Shown here one piece after another: positions 1 to 6,931 of a DNA stretch of 19,922 nucleotides. Origin of the DNA: JACRLV01 sp045863555 (GTDB lineage Bacteria; Planctomycetota; Phycisphaerae; UBA1845; Fen-1342). The translations under genes and the position numbers were made by a program. The first letter of the stretch is position 1. Each line of letters begins with the position of its first letter. The notes beneath the pieces are model-generated. The model worked only from the letters and a program-made list of their open reading frames with translations. It ran no database searches and had not been told where the DNA came from. The stretch covers positions 1-19,922 of the forward strand of contig BTUU01000036.1 of assembly GCA_045863555.1 (NCBI GenBank). The letters are read 5' to 3'.

Positions 1-4
1 ACCA

Positions 5-37
5 CGCGGGCCGGTGAAGATCATCCACCGACCCGCG
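5..37 (-). terminator. Hairpin downstream of the FG-GAP lipoprotein gene (possible terminator)
   Basis: Read on the minus strand, 28 bases after the lipoprotein stop codon, there is a 12-bp stem with a 9-base loop: arm 37-26 pairs with arm 16-5. All pairs are Watson-Crick except one (positions 31 and 11). That pair is U-G wobble in minus-strand RNA but would be an A-C mismatch in plus-strand RNA, so the structure favours transcription in the direction of the gene. Only four bases remain before the window edge, so a U-tract cannot be assessed. It could be a rho-independent terminator or a 3'-end stabilising hairpin. Confidence 0.5.
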
Positions 38-65
38 CTGAAATTAACTGCCAGCGTCCGCGAGC

Positions 66-3000
66 TTAGTCGCCGCGGCCGTAGAGGACGTAAACCTCGC
101 CGGCATTGGACTTGCCGCCGGGGCTGGCGAGCATCGAGCCGATCGCGTAGTCGGCCCGGCCGTCGCCATCGATGTCGCCCAGCCGTGCGACGCCGCGCGA
201 GAACGCGGTGGTGCCTCCGCCGTTCGGATCGGTGTCGGTGACGGTTTTTGCACCGCCGCCGAGGAAGTCGCCCGCGACGCGGCCGATCAGCCGCGCACCG
301 GGCAGATTCACCGTGCCGATCTCGGCGAGGTTTAGCGTGTCGCCGAGCGTCTCGCTGCCATAGATCAGGTAGACGGCGCCCTTGCCACCCAGCGCGCCAG
401 GAGCGGCGACGAGGATGTCGGAGATGTTGTCGCCGTCGACGTCACCCGCACCCGCGACGTTCGCGCCGGCGAGATCGCCCGCGGCCGCGCCGCGAATGCG
501 GATCGCGTTGCCGCTTGCGACCGCGTCATCGACCGTCCAGCCGCCGGCCGGGCTCGTCAGGTTTGGCGAGCCGAGGATGATGATCGCTTCACCGGCGTTT
601 CCGTCGGCGCCTTCGTTTCCGATGATGACATCGGCGATTCCGTCGTTGTTGAAGTCGCCGGCGTCGTCGAAGACTCGGGCCAGCTTCTCACCCGCGGACG
701 CGCCGCGGAGGAGCACGCCGGCCAGACGGTTCTGATCCGACGGCGCCAGGGCAAGCTGCTCGAGCAGGTAATCGCCTTCCACACCCGTCGGACGACCGTA
801 GACGATGAACACAGCGCCGACTTCGGTGCCCGTTCCGTTCACGACGTCGGTCTTGACGAACTCCGAACCGACGGCGAAGTCGCGGATGCCGTCGTCGTTG
901 AGGTCGCCGAGCGCCTTCACGAAGGAGATCCTTGCATCATCATGGGGGCCGACGATCTGCGGCGTGCGTTCCATGTAGTAGCCCGAGGTACCGACGGGAT
1001 ATGGCGTGTATGCACCGCAGGTGTCGGCATCGGCCTGGTCGACGCCCGGGTCGAAGCCCGGCGGGCAGGTCTGCGTTCCGCCGCCACCGCCGGTATCAGC
1101 GGGGTAGGCGGTGTCGATGATCCCAATCGCCGGATTGCCGCGAAGCGAGCCGACGTTTTCGATGATGTACTGGTGCGGCACGGGCATGGTGTAGTCGGTG
1201 CGGCCCGGAATCTGGGCGTCGACATTCGGCCAGCCAAGCTGGACCGTCACATCCGGATCGCCGGGGTTGGGACCGGGGACCGTACGGGTGCCGCGTTCCA
1301 TCCAGAGCTGCGTACGCGTGAAGGGGCTGCCCGTCAGCGTCGCGCGGGTGCGGAGTTGATAGACGATGCCCGAGGCGGTGCGCGAGCCCGGGAGACCCGG
1401 GATATCCGTATCATACGGGGCGTCATTCGCGGTCCGCTTCGGCGCGGAGATGTAGAGCCAGTTGTTGTCCGCGGCAACCGTTGTGCCGAACTCGTCGTCG
1501 ACCTTCTGGCCGAGGATTCGCGCACCGATCGGTGTGGGGAAGGTTTCGCCCGTCGCGGTTGAGACGTAGGGAATCACACCGGGGGCATAGAAGCCGGTCC
1601 AGATGGCCGTCTGATCGGCCGCGGCATCAACATCCGGCGGCGGGCAAAGTTCCGGCGGGAGGGGTTCACAGGGAGGATCCGGATTGACGATGAACGGACC
1701 CGGAGGATTGTTCGGATAGCAGTCGGTCGGGGTCTGGAGCGGCGTGCCGCCGATCGAGCCGGCGGAATTGCCGCCGAGGATCGACGTGCAGGGATAGGGC
1801 ACGAACGGATTGCTCCACGAGAACCAGTTGCTGGTGACTTCGCATCCATCCGCCTCGTTACCCTGAACGAAGCATGCATTGCGATACCAGATGTTCGGCC
1901 GGCCGAAGAACTGCGGGTGCGGCCAGGGGAACTGACTCGCGTTCGCGAGCGGGGGATCGGCCGGGGGCACGGTCCAGGGCTGGTGGAAGCCGCCGGGGCC
2001 CTGGTTCGTGAAGATGGTGTCATAGAAGAGGAACCAGCGTTCGAGCGTGGCCTCGCGACCGTCGTCGATTGTGCCGTCGCCGAGTCCTTCCGGAGTAGGA
2101 ACGCCGTCATCGCCGCAGGTGCCCGGTGTGTCGTCGGCCGGATCGAGCGGATTGGCGCCGAGATCGCCGGGTTCCCAACCCTGGGGCGGCTGGAGATCGC
2201 AGTCCGCACCGACGATGAAGAGGCCACCATCGATCTGCGTGCGCGTGAGCGCCTGGCGAACGTAGGGAACGAGGCCGGGCCGTGCCATGCCACTGAAGAG
2301 CTGGCCGGTTTCGTGCAGGTCGAAGACGCGGTCCGACTTTCTGTTCAGGACGTTCTGGTTCCGGATGATCTCGTTCGAACTGGAGACGATCACGATGCCC
2401 CCGCGCGTGAACTGCGATACGTTCGGCGTCCAACCGAAGGGGGTCATGGCGTCGAATTCGAGATCGCCCATGCCCGCGAGATCAGGAAAGAGCTCGGGGT
2501 GCTGAACGGCTGGGTTCGACTGTCCAAGCGAGATTGATTCTGCGCGTGGGAAGCTGAACACGATTTCCGGCAGCTCATCGCCGTCCATATCCGGAATTAC
2601 CGTGATATCCGACATACCCTTGGTCCAGCGCGTGCTGCTGTTCTGCGACGCGCCGACGTTCTTGGGCGTGCGGACGCCGGAGAAGATCAGGCCGGGGATC
2701 TGCGTTCCCGCGGAATTCAGACGGCGGATGCCGCGGAGTCGCTGGGCGGAGCCGTAGAACATGTACGCCTCGCCGAACCCCACGCCGCTGTTTTCGATCA
2801 GGTAGGGCTTGCCGAAGCGCGAGCCGATGATGAGCTCATCGCGGCCGTCACCGTTGACGTCGGGGACGGTCGAGATCGAGCTGCCGGCAAGGTCGTTGAA
2901 GTTGAAGCCCTGCATGATCGCGCCGTTATCGCTGTTCGTCAGCGCTTCCAGGTTGAAATCGCCGACGAGGCGGTTCGTGATCTGGAGGATCACGTCCGTC

Positions 3001-3956
3001 CCGGTTGCGATGTTGGGGGCGTAGTAGGCGACGGGCGGCGCGATGCCGTCGGACACAATCACGTAGAACCGATACGAACCGGACGGGAACGCATTCAGGG
3101 GCGCAGAGAAGGTCCGCGTCGCCGAGCCGGCTGCGAACGTCGCGGTCGCGGCGAATTCGAATTCGTTGCCGCTTTCCGGCGCGTTGTCGCGATCGAGCAG
3201 GACGCGCACGGTGTGAGACGCGTTGTCCGAGGAGTTGAGCTGGACCGTGAAGGTCCCCTCGCGCGTCATGAGATTGTCGCCCGCGGGGGCGATCCAGGCG
3301 GAGGTCGGCGCGATCGAGTCGATGATGATCCCGCCGGCCGCGTAGGTGTCCACAACGTCTCCGCCCGTCGTCGTCGTCCGGATACCCGCGACGAAGCGGC
3401 CGAAACCGTTGACGAGCGCTCCGGTCAGGATCGGGTCGTTGGTGGCGAGAGGGGTGGTGTTCGAACCGTTGGCGGTCGCGATCTGGCGGACCAGGATCGG
3501 TGCCGCGTCCGCCTTGCCGTCGGCGTCCGCATCGCGCGCGGCGATGATCTCGGCCTTGGTCAGCGCGCCGGACGGGTCGGAGAGATTGAACCCGATGGAA
3601 ACGGCGGTTCCGGGTCGAACCTTTACGAGGCTGCTGGGGGCATTCACTGCGGTGAAGACGGATCCGCTTCCACCGGAACCGCCGCCACTACCGCCGGAGG
3701 AGCCGCCCGAACCGGAACCGGTGCCGCCTCCGGATGTTCCGGTGGTGGTCGTGGTATCGACGATTACGGGCGGGATCGGCCGCGGCAGCACGTCGCCATC
3801 CGTGCCTGAATCGCCGGAGGACGTGTTTGTGTTTTCGTTTTGATTCGGCGTCGCCGGCACTTGTGCGGTTGGACATCCGCAAAGCATCAACAGAGACAGC
3901 GAACTCGCCGCCACTGTCGCGCGAAGGGACGAATCTCTGAACCAATTCGAAATCAT
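66..3956 (-). CDS. Large secreted FG-GAP repeat (integrin-alpha-like beta-propeller) lipoprotein
   Basis: The 1296-residue protein starts with a lipoprotein signal peptide: charged start, hydrophobic stretch, then LMLCGC with Cys28 as the likely lipidated residue. A low-complexity Asn/Thr/Asp and then Gly/Ser linker follows to about residue 100. Residues about 105-330 look like all-beta Ig-like domains. From about 340 there are FG-GAP blades with Ca-binding loops of the D-x-(N/D)-x-DG-x-x-D type near residues 363, 453, 1016, 1099, 1167 and 1259, usually followed by a YG-type strand. Between about 500 and 1000 lies a Cys/Pro/Trp-rich insertion that I cannot assign. The protein ends in YGRGD. 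FG-GAP proteins fold as Ca-bound propellers and usually bind ligands or surfaces, so a cell-surface adhesion or structural role is inferred. The start is supported by AGGGAGG at 3966-3972, nine bases upstream, and by a promoter candidate at 4054-4082. The gene appears monocistronic. No catalytic motif is visible. Confidence 0.85.
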   Translation of the reverse strand: MISNWFRDSSLRATVAASSLSLLMLCGCPTAQVPATPNQNENTNTSSGDSGTDGDVLPRPIPPVIVDTTTTTGTSGGGTGSGSGGSSGGSGGGSGGSGSVFTAVNAPSSLVKVRPGTAVSIGFNLSDPSGALTKAEIIAARDADADGKADAAPILVRQIATANGSNTTPLATNDPILTGALVNGFGRFVAGIRTTTTGGDVVDTYAAGGIIIDSIAPTSAWIAPAGDNLMTREGTFTVQLNSSDNASHTVRVLLDRDNAPESGNEFEFAATATFAAGSATRTFSAPLNAFPSGSYRFYVIVSDGIAPPVAYYAPNIATGTDVILQITNRLVGDFNLEALTNSDNGAIMQGFNFNDLAGSSISTVPDVNGDGRDELIIGSRFGKPYLIENSGVGFGEAYMFYGSAQRLRGIRRLNSAGTQIPGLIFSGVRTPKNVGASQNSSTRWTKGMSDITVIPDMDGDELPEIVFSFPRAESISLGQSNPAVQHPELFPDLAGMGDLEFDAMTPFGWTPNVSQFTRGGIVIVSSSNEIIRNQNVLNRKSDRVFDLHETGQLFSGMARPGLVPYVRQALTRTQIDGGLFIVGADCDLQPPQGWEPGDLGANPLDPADDTPGTCGDDGVPTPEGLGDGTIDDGREATLERWFLFYDTIFTNQGPGGFHQPWTVPPADPPLANASQFPWPHPQFFGRPNIWYRNACFVQGNEADGCEVTSNWFSWSNPFVPYPCTSILGGNSAGSIGGTPLQTPTDCYPNNPPGPFIVNPDPPCEPLPPELCPPPDVDAAADQTAIWTGFYAPGVIPYVSTATGETFPTPIGARILGQKVDDEFGTTVAADNNWLYISAPKRTANDAPYDTDIPGLPGSRTASGIVYQLRTRATLTGSPFTRTQLWMERGTRTVPGPNPGDPDVTVQLGWPNVDAQIPGRTDYTMPVPHQYIIENVGSLRGNPAIGIIDTAYPADTGGGGGTQTCPPGFDPGVDQADADTCGAYTPYPVGTSGYYMERTPQIVGPHDDARISFVKALGDLNDDGIRDFAVGSEFVKTDVVNGTGTEVGAVFIVYGRPTGVEGDYLLEQLALAPSDQNRLAGVLLRGASAGEKLARVFDDAGDFNNDGIADVIIGNEGADGNAGEAIIILGSPNLTSPAGGWTVDDAVASGNAIRIRGAAAGDLAGANVAGAGDVDGDNISDILVAAPGALGGKGAVYLIYGSETLGDTLNLAEIGTVNLPGARLIGRVAGDFLGGGAKTVTDTDPNGGGTTAFSRGVARLGDIDGDGRADYAIGSMLASPGGKSNAGEVYVLYGRGD

Positions 3957-4053
3957 CGAGTTCTACCTCCCTGGGGTAGGGCTTGCGAAGTTGCTCGCTC
4001 TCACTGGCTGACGCTGCGACGGATGGCCCAGCGAAGACCGTAGTCGCCACCCT

Positions 4054-4082
4054 ACTCTAGATGTTCGTAAGTGTCGAGTCAA
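4054..4082 (-). promoter_or_regulatory. Candidate sigma70-type promoter for the FG-GAP lipoprotein gene
   Basis: On the minus strand TTGACT (4082-4077, five of six consensus bases) is followed after exactly 17 bases by TAGAGT (4059-4054, four of six). Initiation would fall near 4047, leaving a leader of about 90 nt before the ATG at 3956. The spacing and the position in a divergent intergenic gap make this the best promoter-like match I noticed in the window. Confidence 0.5.
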
Positions 4083-4178
4083 TGAGGCGCCGGGACCGCG
4101 CCGCGACGCCGGCCACGTCAGCTTAGTGGCTCTGGATCAAAGACTTATGACAAAACGAAGCAGCCGGAATCGAGCCAG

Positions 4179-4207
4179 TCGAAGCAGCGCCCGTTTCGAG
4201 TTATGAT
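4179..4207 (+). promoter_or_regulatory. Candidate promoter for the DUF1015 gene
   Basis: TATGAT at 4202-4207 matches the -10 consensus at five of six positions. A poor -35 (TCGAAG, 4179-4184) lies 17 bases upstream. The start site would be near 4214, giving a leader of about 27 nt. The -10 is convincing and the -35 is weak. The rest of the 3957-4240 gap holds the divergent promoter and nothing else I recognise. Confidence 0.35.
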
Positions 4208-4230
4208 CCCTGCTTCACGACCATTTTATG

Positions 4231-4234
4231 AGGG
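4231..4234 (+). promoter_or_regulatory. Ribosome binding site deciding the DUF1015 start
   Basis: AGGG lies six bases before the ATG at 4241. The in-frame TTG at 4235 lies directly against this motif and could not use it, so the ATG is preferred over the two-codon longer reading. Confidence 0.5.
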
Positions 4235-4240
4235 TTGACC

Positions 4241-5527
4241 ATGGCAGATATTCGCCCCATCCCCGCGATCCACTACAACCCCGGCGCGTCGGCGGACGTC
4301 GGGTCCCGTATCGCCCCCCCCTACGACGTCATCGACCGGGAGGGGCGGGCGGCCCTACTCGGACGCGACGAGCGGAATTTCGTCAAGATCGACCTCCCGC
4401 ACGTTCCCGCGAAGGAGGCTGGACCGCCGGCCGCGTATCAGGGCGCCGCGGACCAACTCCGGCGCTGGTTGGCGGACGGCACGCTGGTCGCGTCAAAGGC
4501 GCCCGCGCTTTACCTCTATCATCAGCGTTACCGGCACGGCGCCACCGAGTACCTTCGAAAGATGTTCTTCGCTCGGCTCCGCCTGGAGGAGTTCGGCAAG
4601 GGCAGCGTCTTTCCGCACGAGCAGACGTTTGGTGGACCGAAGGAAGATCGGCTGCTCCTCACCAAGGCGACGAAGTGCAATCTGAGCCCGATTTTCGGCG
4701 TGTTTGAAGACTCTAAAAACGCGGCCGTCGCCGCGATGGAGCCGGCGACCAAGAACAAACCGCTACTCACGGGCACGCTCGACGGCGTTGAAAATCGACT
4801 CTGGGCTGTTTCCGACACGGCAACGATTGCACAGGTCTCGGAGATCATGCGGTCCAAGGCGATCTTCATCGCCGACGGGCACCATCGCTATGGGACGAGC
4901 CTCAACTATCGCGCATGGCTGACGCAGGAGACGGGCGGGATCGCCGCCGACCACCCGGCGAACTTTGTTCTGTGCGTCTTCTGTGCGATGGAAGACCCAG
5001 GGCTGCTCATTCTGCCGACGCATCGCGTTCTGGCTGGTCTGGGCCTGGATGCGGCCCTCTTTGCGGGCGATGCGAAACTGACTGTCGCCGATCTGAACGT
5101 CTCCGGCGCCGACGCGGCTGTTGAAGCGCTGGCCTCCCACGGTCCTCAAGCCGTCGGTCTCTTTACGGCGCGAGACGGGCGCTATCGCGTGGTCCGACCG
5201 AAGGACGCGGGGCTACTGGATTCGCTTGAACCCGGGCATTGTCCGGCGTGGCGACGGCTCGGTCTGGCGTTCCTTCACGCGTACCTCCTAGACCGTCGCA
5301 TCGGGTCGGAACTCACCGGCGGCAAGATGCCGGAGATTCACTATGTGAAGGCAGCAGGGCCGGCGGTTGACGAGGCGCGATCCACCGGGGGTAGCGTGTT
5401 TCTTCTCCAGCCGACGACGATGGCGGAGATGCGCGCCGTGTGCAGCGCAGGCGACCTGATGCCGCAGAAGAGCACGTTTTTCTTTCCGAAGCTCGCGTCG
5501 GGGCTGATCGTGAATCCGCTGGAATAG
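4241..5527 (+). CDS. DUF1015 family protein
   Basis: This 428-residue protein belongs to the DUF1015 family of about 400-residue soluble proteins with no settled biochemical role. Hallmarks are visible: IAPPYDVI near residues 24-31, a central stretch reading PHEQTFGGPKEDR followed by a Leu/Thr-rich segment, and the family motif DGHHRY at 212-217, which resembles a catalytic or metal-binding His pair. There is no signal peptide or membrane segment, so a cytoplasmic location is expected. The chosen ATG has AGGG six bases upstream; an in-frame TTG two codons earlier is less likely. The gene stands alone: upstream is a divergent lipoprotein gene and downstream a tRNA with its own promoter candidate. 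I recognise the family with confidence and assign no reaction. Confidence 0.9.
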   Translation: MADIRPIPAIHYNPGASADVGSRIAPPYDVIDREGRAALLGRDERNFVKIDLPHVPAKEAGPPAAYQGAADQLRRWLADGTLVASKAPALYLYHQRYRHGATEYLRKMFFARLRLEEFGKGSVFPHEQTFGGPKEDRLLLTKATKCNLSPIFGVFEDSKNAAVAAMEPATKNKPLLTGTLDGVENRLWAVSDTATIAQVSEIMRSKAIFIADGHHRYGTSLNYRAWLTQETGGIAADHPANFVLCVFCAMEDPGLLILPTHRVLAGLGLDAALFAGDAKLTVADLNVSGADAAVEALASHGPQAVGLFTARDGRYRVVRPKDAGLLDSLEPGHCPAWRRLGLAFLHAYLLDRRIGSELTGGKMPEIHYVKAAGPAVDEARSTGGSVFLLQPTTMAEMRAVCSAGDLMPQKSTFFFPKLASGLIVNPLE

Positions 5528-5572
5528 GCGTCGCCCGGCTGAGAAAACAGGCGCGGCGGAACCGGCGTGCGA

Positions 5573-5601
5573 TTGTCCGGAACGCACGATCGGTGTAGAT
5601 T
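5573..5601 (+). promoter_or_regulatory. Candidate promoter for tRNA-Ser
   Basis: TTGTCC (5573-5578) and TAGATT (5596-5601) are separated by 17 bases, each matching consensus at four of six positions. Initiation would be near 5608, about 40 bases before the mature tRNA 5' end. The predicted leader contains the hairpin at 5616-5637. Confidence 0.4.
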
Positions 5602-5615
5602 GCGGGTCGCGCCGC

Positions 5616-5637
5616 GGCGGGGCTTGGACAGCCCGCC
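5616..5637 (+). terminator. GC-rich hairpin between the DUF1015 gene and tRNA-Ser
   Basis: GGCGGGGCT (5616-5624) pairs with AGCCCGCC (5630-5637) across a five-base loop, leaving one bulged G. No T-tract follows. It could end transcription of the DUF1015 gene 90 bases upstream, or it could be a processing structure in the tRNA leader. Confidence 0.3.
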
Positions 5638-5649
5638 GTCGCCGTCATG

Positions 5650-5736
5650 GGAGAGGTGACAGAGCGGCCGATCGTGCACGCTTGGAAAGCGTGTGTACCC
5701 GCAAGGGTACCGCGGGTTCGAATCCCGCCCTCTCCG
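5650..5736 (+). tRNA. tRNA-Ser (anticodon GGA)
   Basis: An 87-base class II tRNA folds completely. The acceptor stem GGAGAGG (5650-5656) pairs with CCTCTCC (5729-5735), with discriminator G at 5736 as usual for serine tRNAs. The anticodon stem is CACGC/GCGTG with loop TTGGAAA, giving anticodon GGA at 5684-5686. The long variable arm has a six-bp stem GTACCC/GGGTAC capped by a GCAA tetraloop (5695-5710). The T arm is GCGGG-TTCGAAT-CCCGC. The 3' CCA is not encoded; the next bases are ATC. It decodes UCC and UCU codons. Confidence 0.96.
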
Positions 5737-5770
5737 ATCCCTATTTTCGCTCCGAGGTCGACGTTCGCCG

Positions 5771-5795
5771 GGAAGGCCGGTCTTCTCCGGCTTCC
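5771..5795 (+). terminator. Hairpin between tRNA-Ser and phoH
   Basis: GGAAGGCCGG (5771-5780) pairs with CCGGCTTCC (5787-5795) over a six-base loop with a single bulged G. It begins 35 bases after the tRNA and 107 bases before phoH. It has no T-tract, so it may be a weak terminator or an RNA processing signal behind the tRNA. The remaining sequence to 5877 shows only a weak promoter-like pair near phoH. Confidence 0.35.
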
Positions 5796-5877
5796 GCCGG
5801 TGGTGCGCGTTACACGAACTGTCTATCCGGTCAGCCGCGGCTTGGCCGGCCTCGCCCTCGCCGGGTACCCTATCCCC

Positions 5878-6897
5878 ATGGAACTTTCCGTCACGCTCGT
5901 CGAGCCCGAGAAGCGCGCGGAGCTGTTCGGGCCGGGCGATCGGCACCTGCGGCTTATTCGCGACCATTTCAACGTGCGCGTGCAGGCGCGCTCGGCCACG
6001 GTCCGCCTCCTCGGCGAGCCGTCGGACGTCGCGAAGGCCGCGGCGGTGCTGGAACGGCTCCAGGAGAAACTGCGCGGTGCGAAAGCGTCGCTCGATGACC
6101 AGGCGATTGAAGAGGCGATCTCGGAACTCGATGACTCGGAACCGCGGCCGGAGGGGGCGATCCGCGTCTTCTCACGCGACCTCGTTCAGGCGCGCACCGC
6201 CGGACAGAAGGAGTACGTCCTTGCGATGTTCGAGAACGACATGGTTTTCTGCCTCGGGCCGGCCGGCACGGGCAAGACTTACCTCGCGGTGGCGGTCGCG
6301 GTGCACATGCTCAAGGCGGGCAAGACCCGGAGAATCGTGCTGGTTCGCCCGGCCGTGGAGGCCGGCGAACGGCTCGGGTTCCTGCCCGGCGACCTCCAGC
6401 AGAAGGTGAACCCGTACCTGCGGCCGCTCTTCGATGCGATGCACGACATGATGACGTACGATCAGCTCCGCCGATTCATGGTGAGCGATATCGTCGAGGT
6501 CGCCCCGCTCGCGTACATGCGTGGTCGGACGCTGAACCACTCGGTCGTGATCATGGACGAGGCTCAGAATACGACTCCCGGGCAGATGTTCATGTTCCTG
6601 ACGCGTCTGGGTCACCACAGCAAGATGATCATTACGGGCGATGACAGCCAGGTGGACCTCGAACCGGACCAGCCGTCGGGACTGATTGACGCCGAGCGGC
6701 GTCTCCGAAACGTCGACGGCGTGAAGATCCTTCGGCTGGGCCAGGCGGACATCGTGCGACACCGGCTGGTCTCGCGGATCGTGACGCGGTACGCCGACTT
6801 CAACCGCGAGGTCGCGCAGCGGGTGCGCCGGTCCTATAATCCCCAAGGTAGCCCCGACCGGGGGACGGACGCGGAGCCCGAAGGCGCGGCCGGCTAA
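5878..6897 (+). CDS. phoH: PhoH family ATPase
   Basis: The 339-residue protein matches PhoH proteins in length and motifs. A small KH-like N-terminal region (about 1-85) precedes the P-loop ATPase domain. Walker A is GPAGTGKT at 127-134, Walker B is VVIMDEAQNT with D227-E228, and ITGDDSQVDL follows as the sensor-like segment. PhoH-like proteins are cytoplasmic ATPases linked to RNA metabolism, and their genes often sit beside ybeY, as here. The frame is open back through the tRNA to 5647, but the reading there is the tRNA itself, so ATG 5878 is the sensible start; the mature-looking MELSVTL sequence begins there. No Shine-Dalgarno is visible before it. pgpH follows 34 bases downstream, implying cotranscription. 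Confidence 0.93.
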   Translation: MELSVTLVEPEKRAELFGPGDRHLRLIRDHFNVRVQARSATVRLLGEPSDVAKAAAVLERLQEKLRGAKASLDDQAIEEAISELDDSEPRPEGAIRVFSRDLVQARTAGQKEYVLAMFENDMVFCLGPAGTGKTYLAVAVAVHMLKAGKTRRIVLVRPAVEAGERLGFLPGDLQQKVNPYLRPLFDAMHDMMTYDQLRRFMVSDIVEVAPLAYMRGRTLNHSVVIMDEAQNTTPGQMFMFLTRLGHHSKMIITGDDSQVDLEPDQPSGLIDAERRLRNVDGVKILRLGQADIVRHRLVSRIVTRYADFNREVAQRVRRSYNPQGSPDRGTDAEPEGAAG

Positions 6898-6931
6898 CCT
6901 GCGACGGCGAATGCGTCGAAACGGATGAGAC

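Noticed and set aside
4127..4145. Hairpin in the divergent gap at about 4110-4130 (GCCAC/GTGGC)
   Set aside because: It is only five base pairs with a nine-base loop, no more than expected by chance at this G+C content.
5650..5736. tRNA-Ser as an integration site for a mobile element
   Set aside because: No integrase, no direct repeat of the tRNA 3' end and no compositional break are visible; the downstream genes are housekeeping.
5647..5877. N-terminal extension of PhoH back to 5647
   Set aside because: The extension would translate the tRNA-Ser gene; PhoH family similarity begins at MELSVTL.
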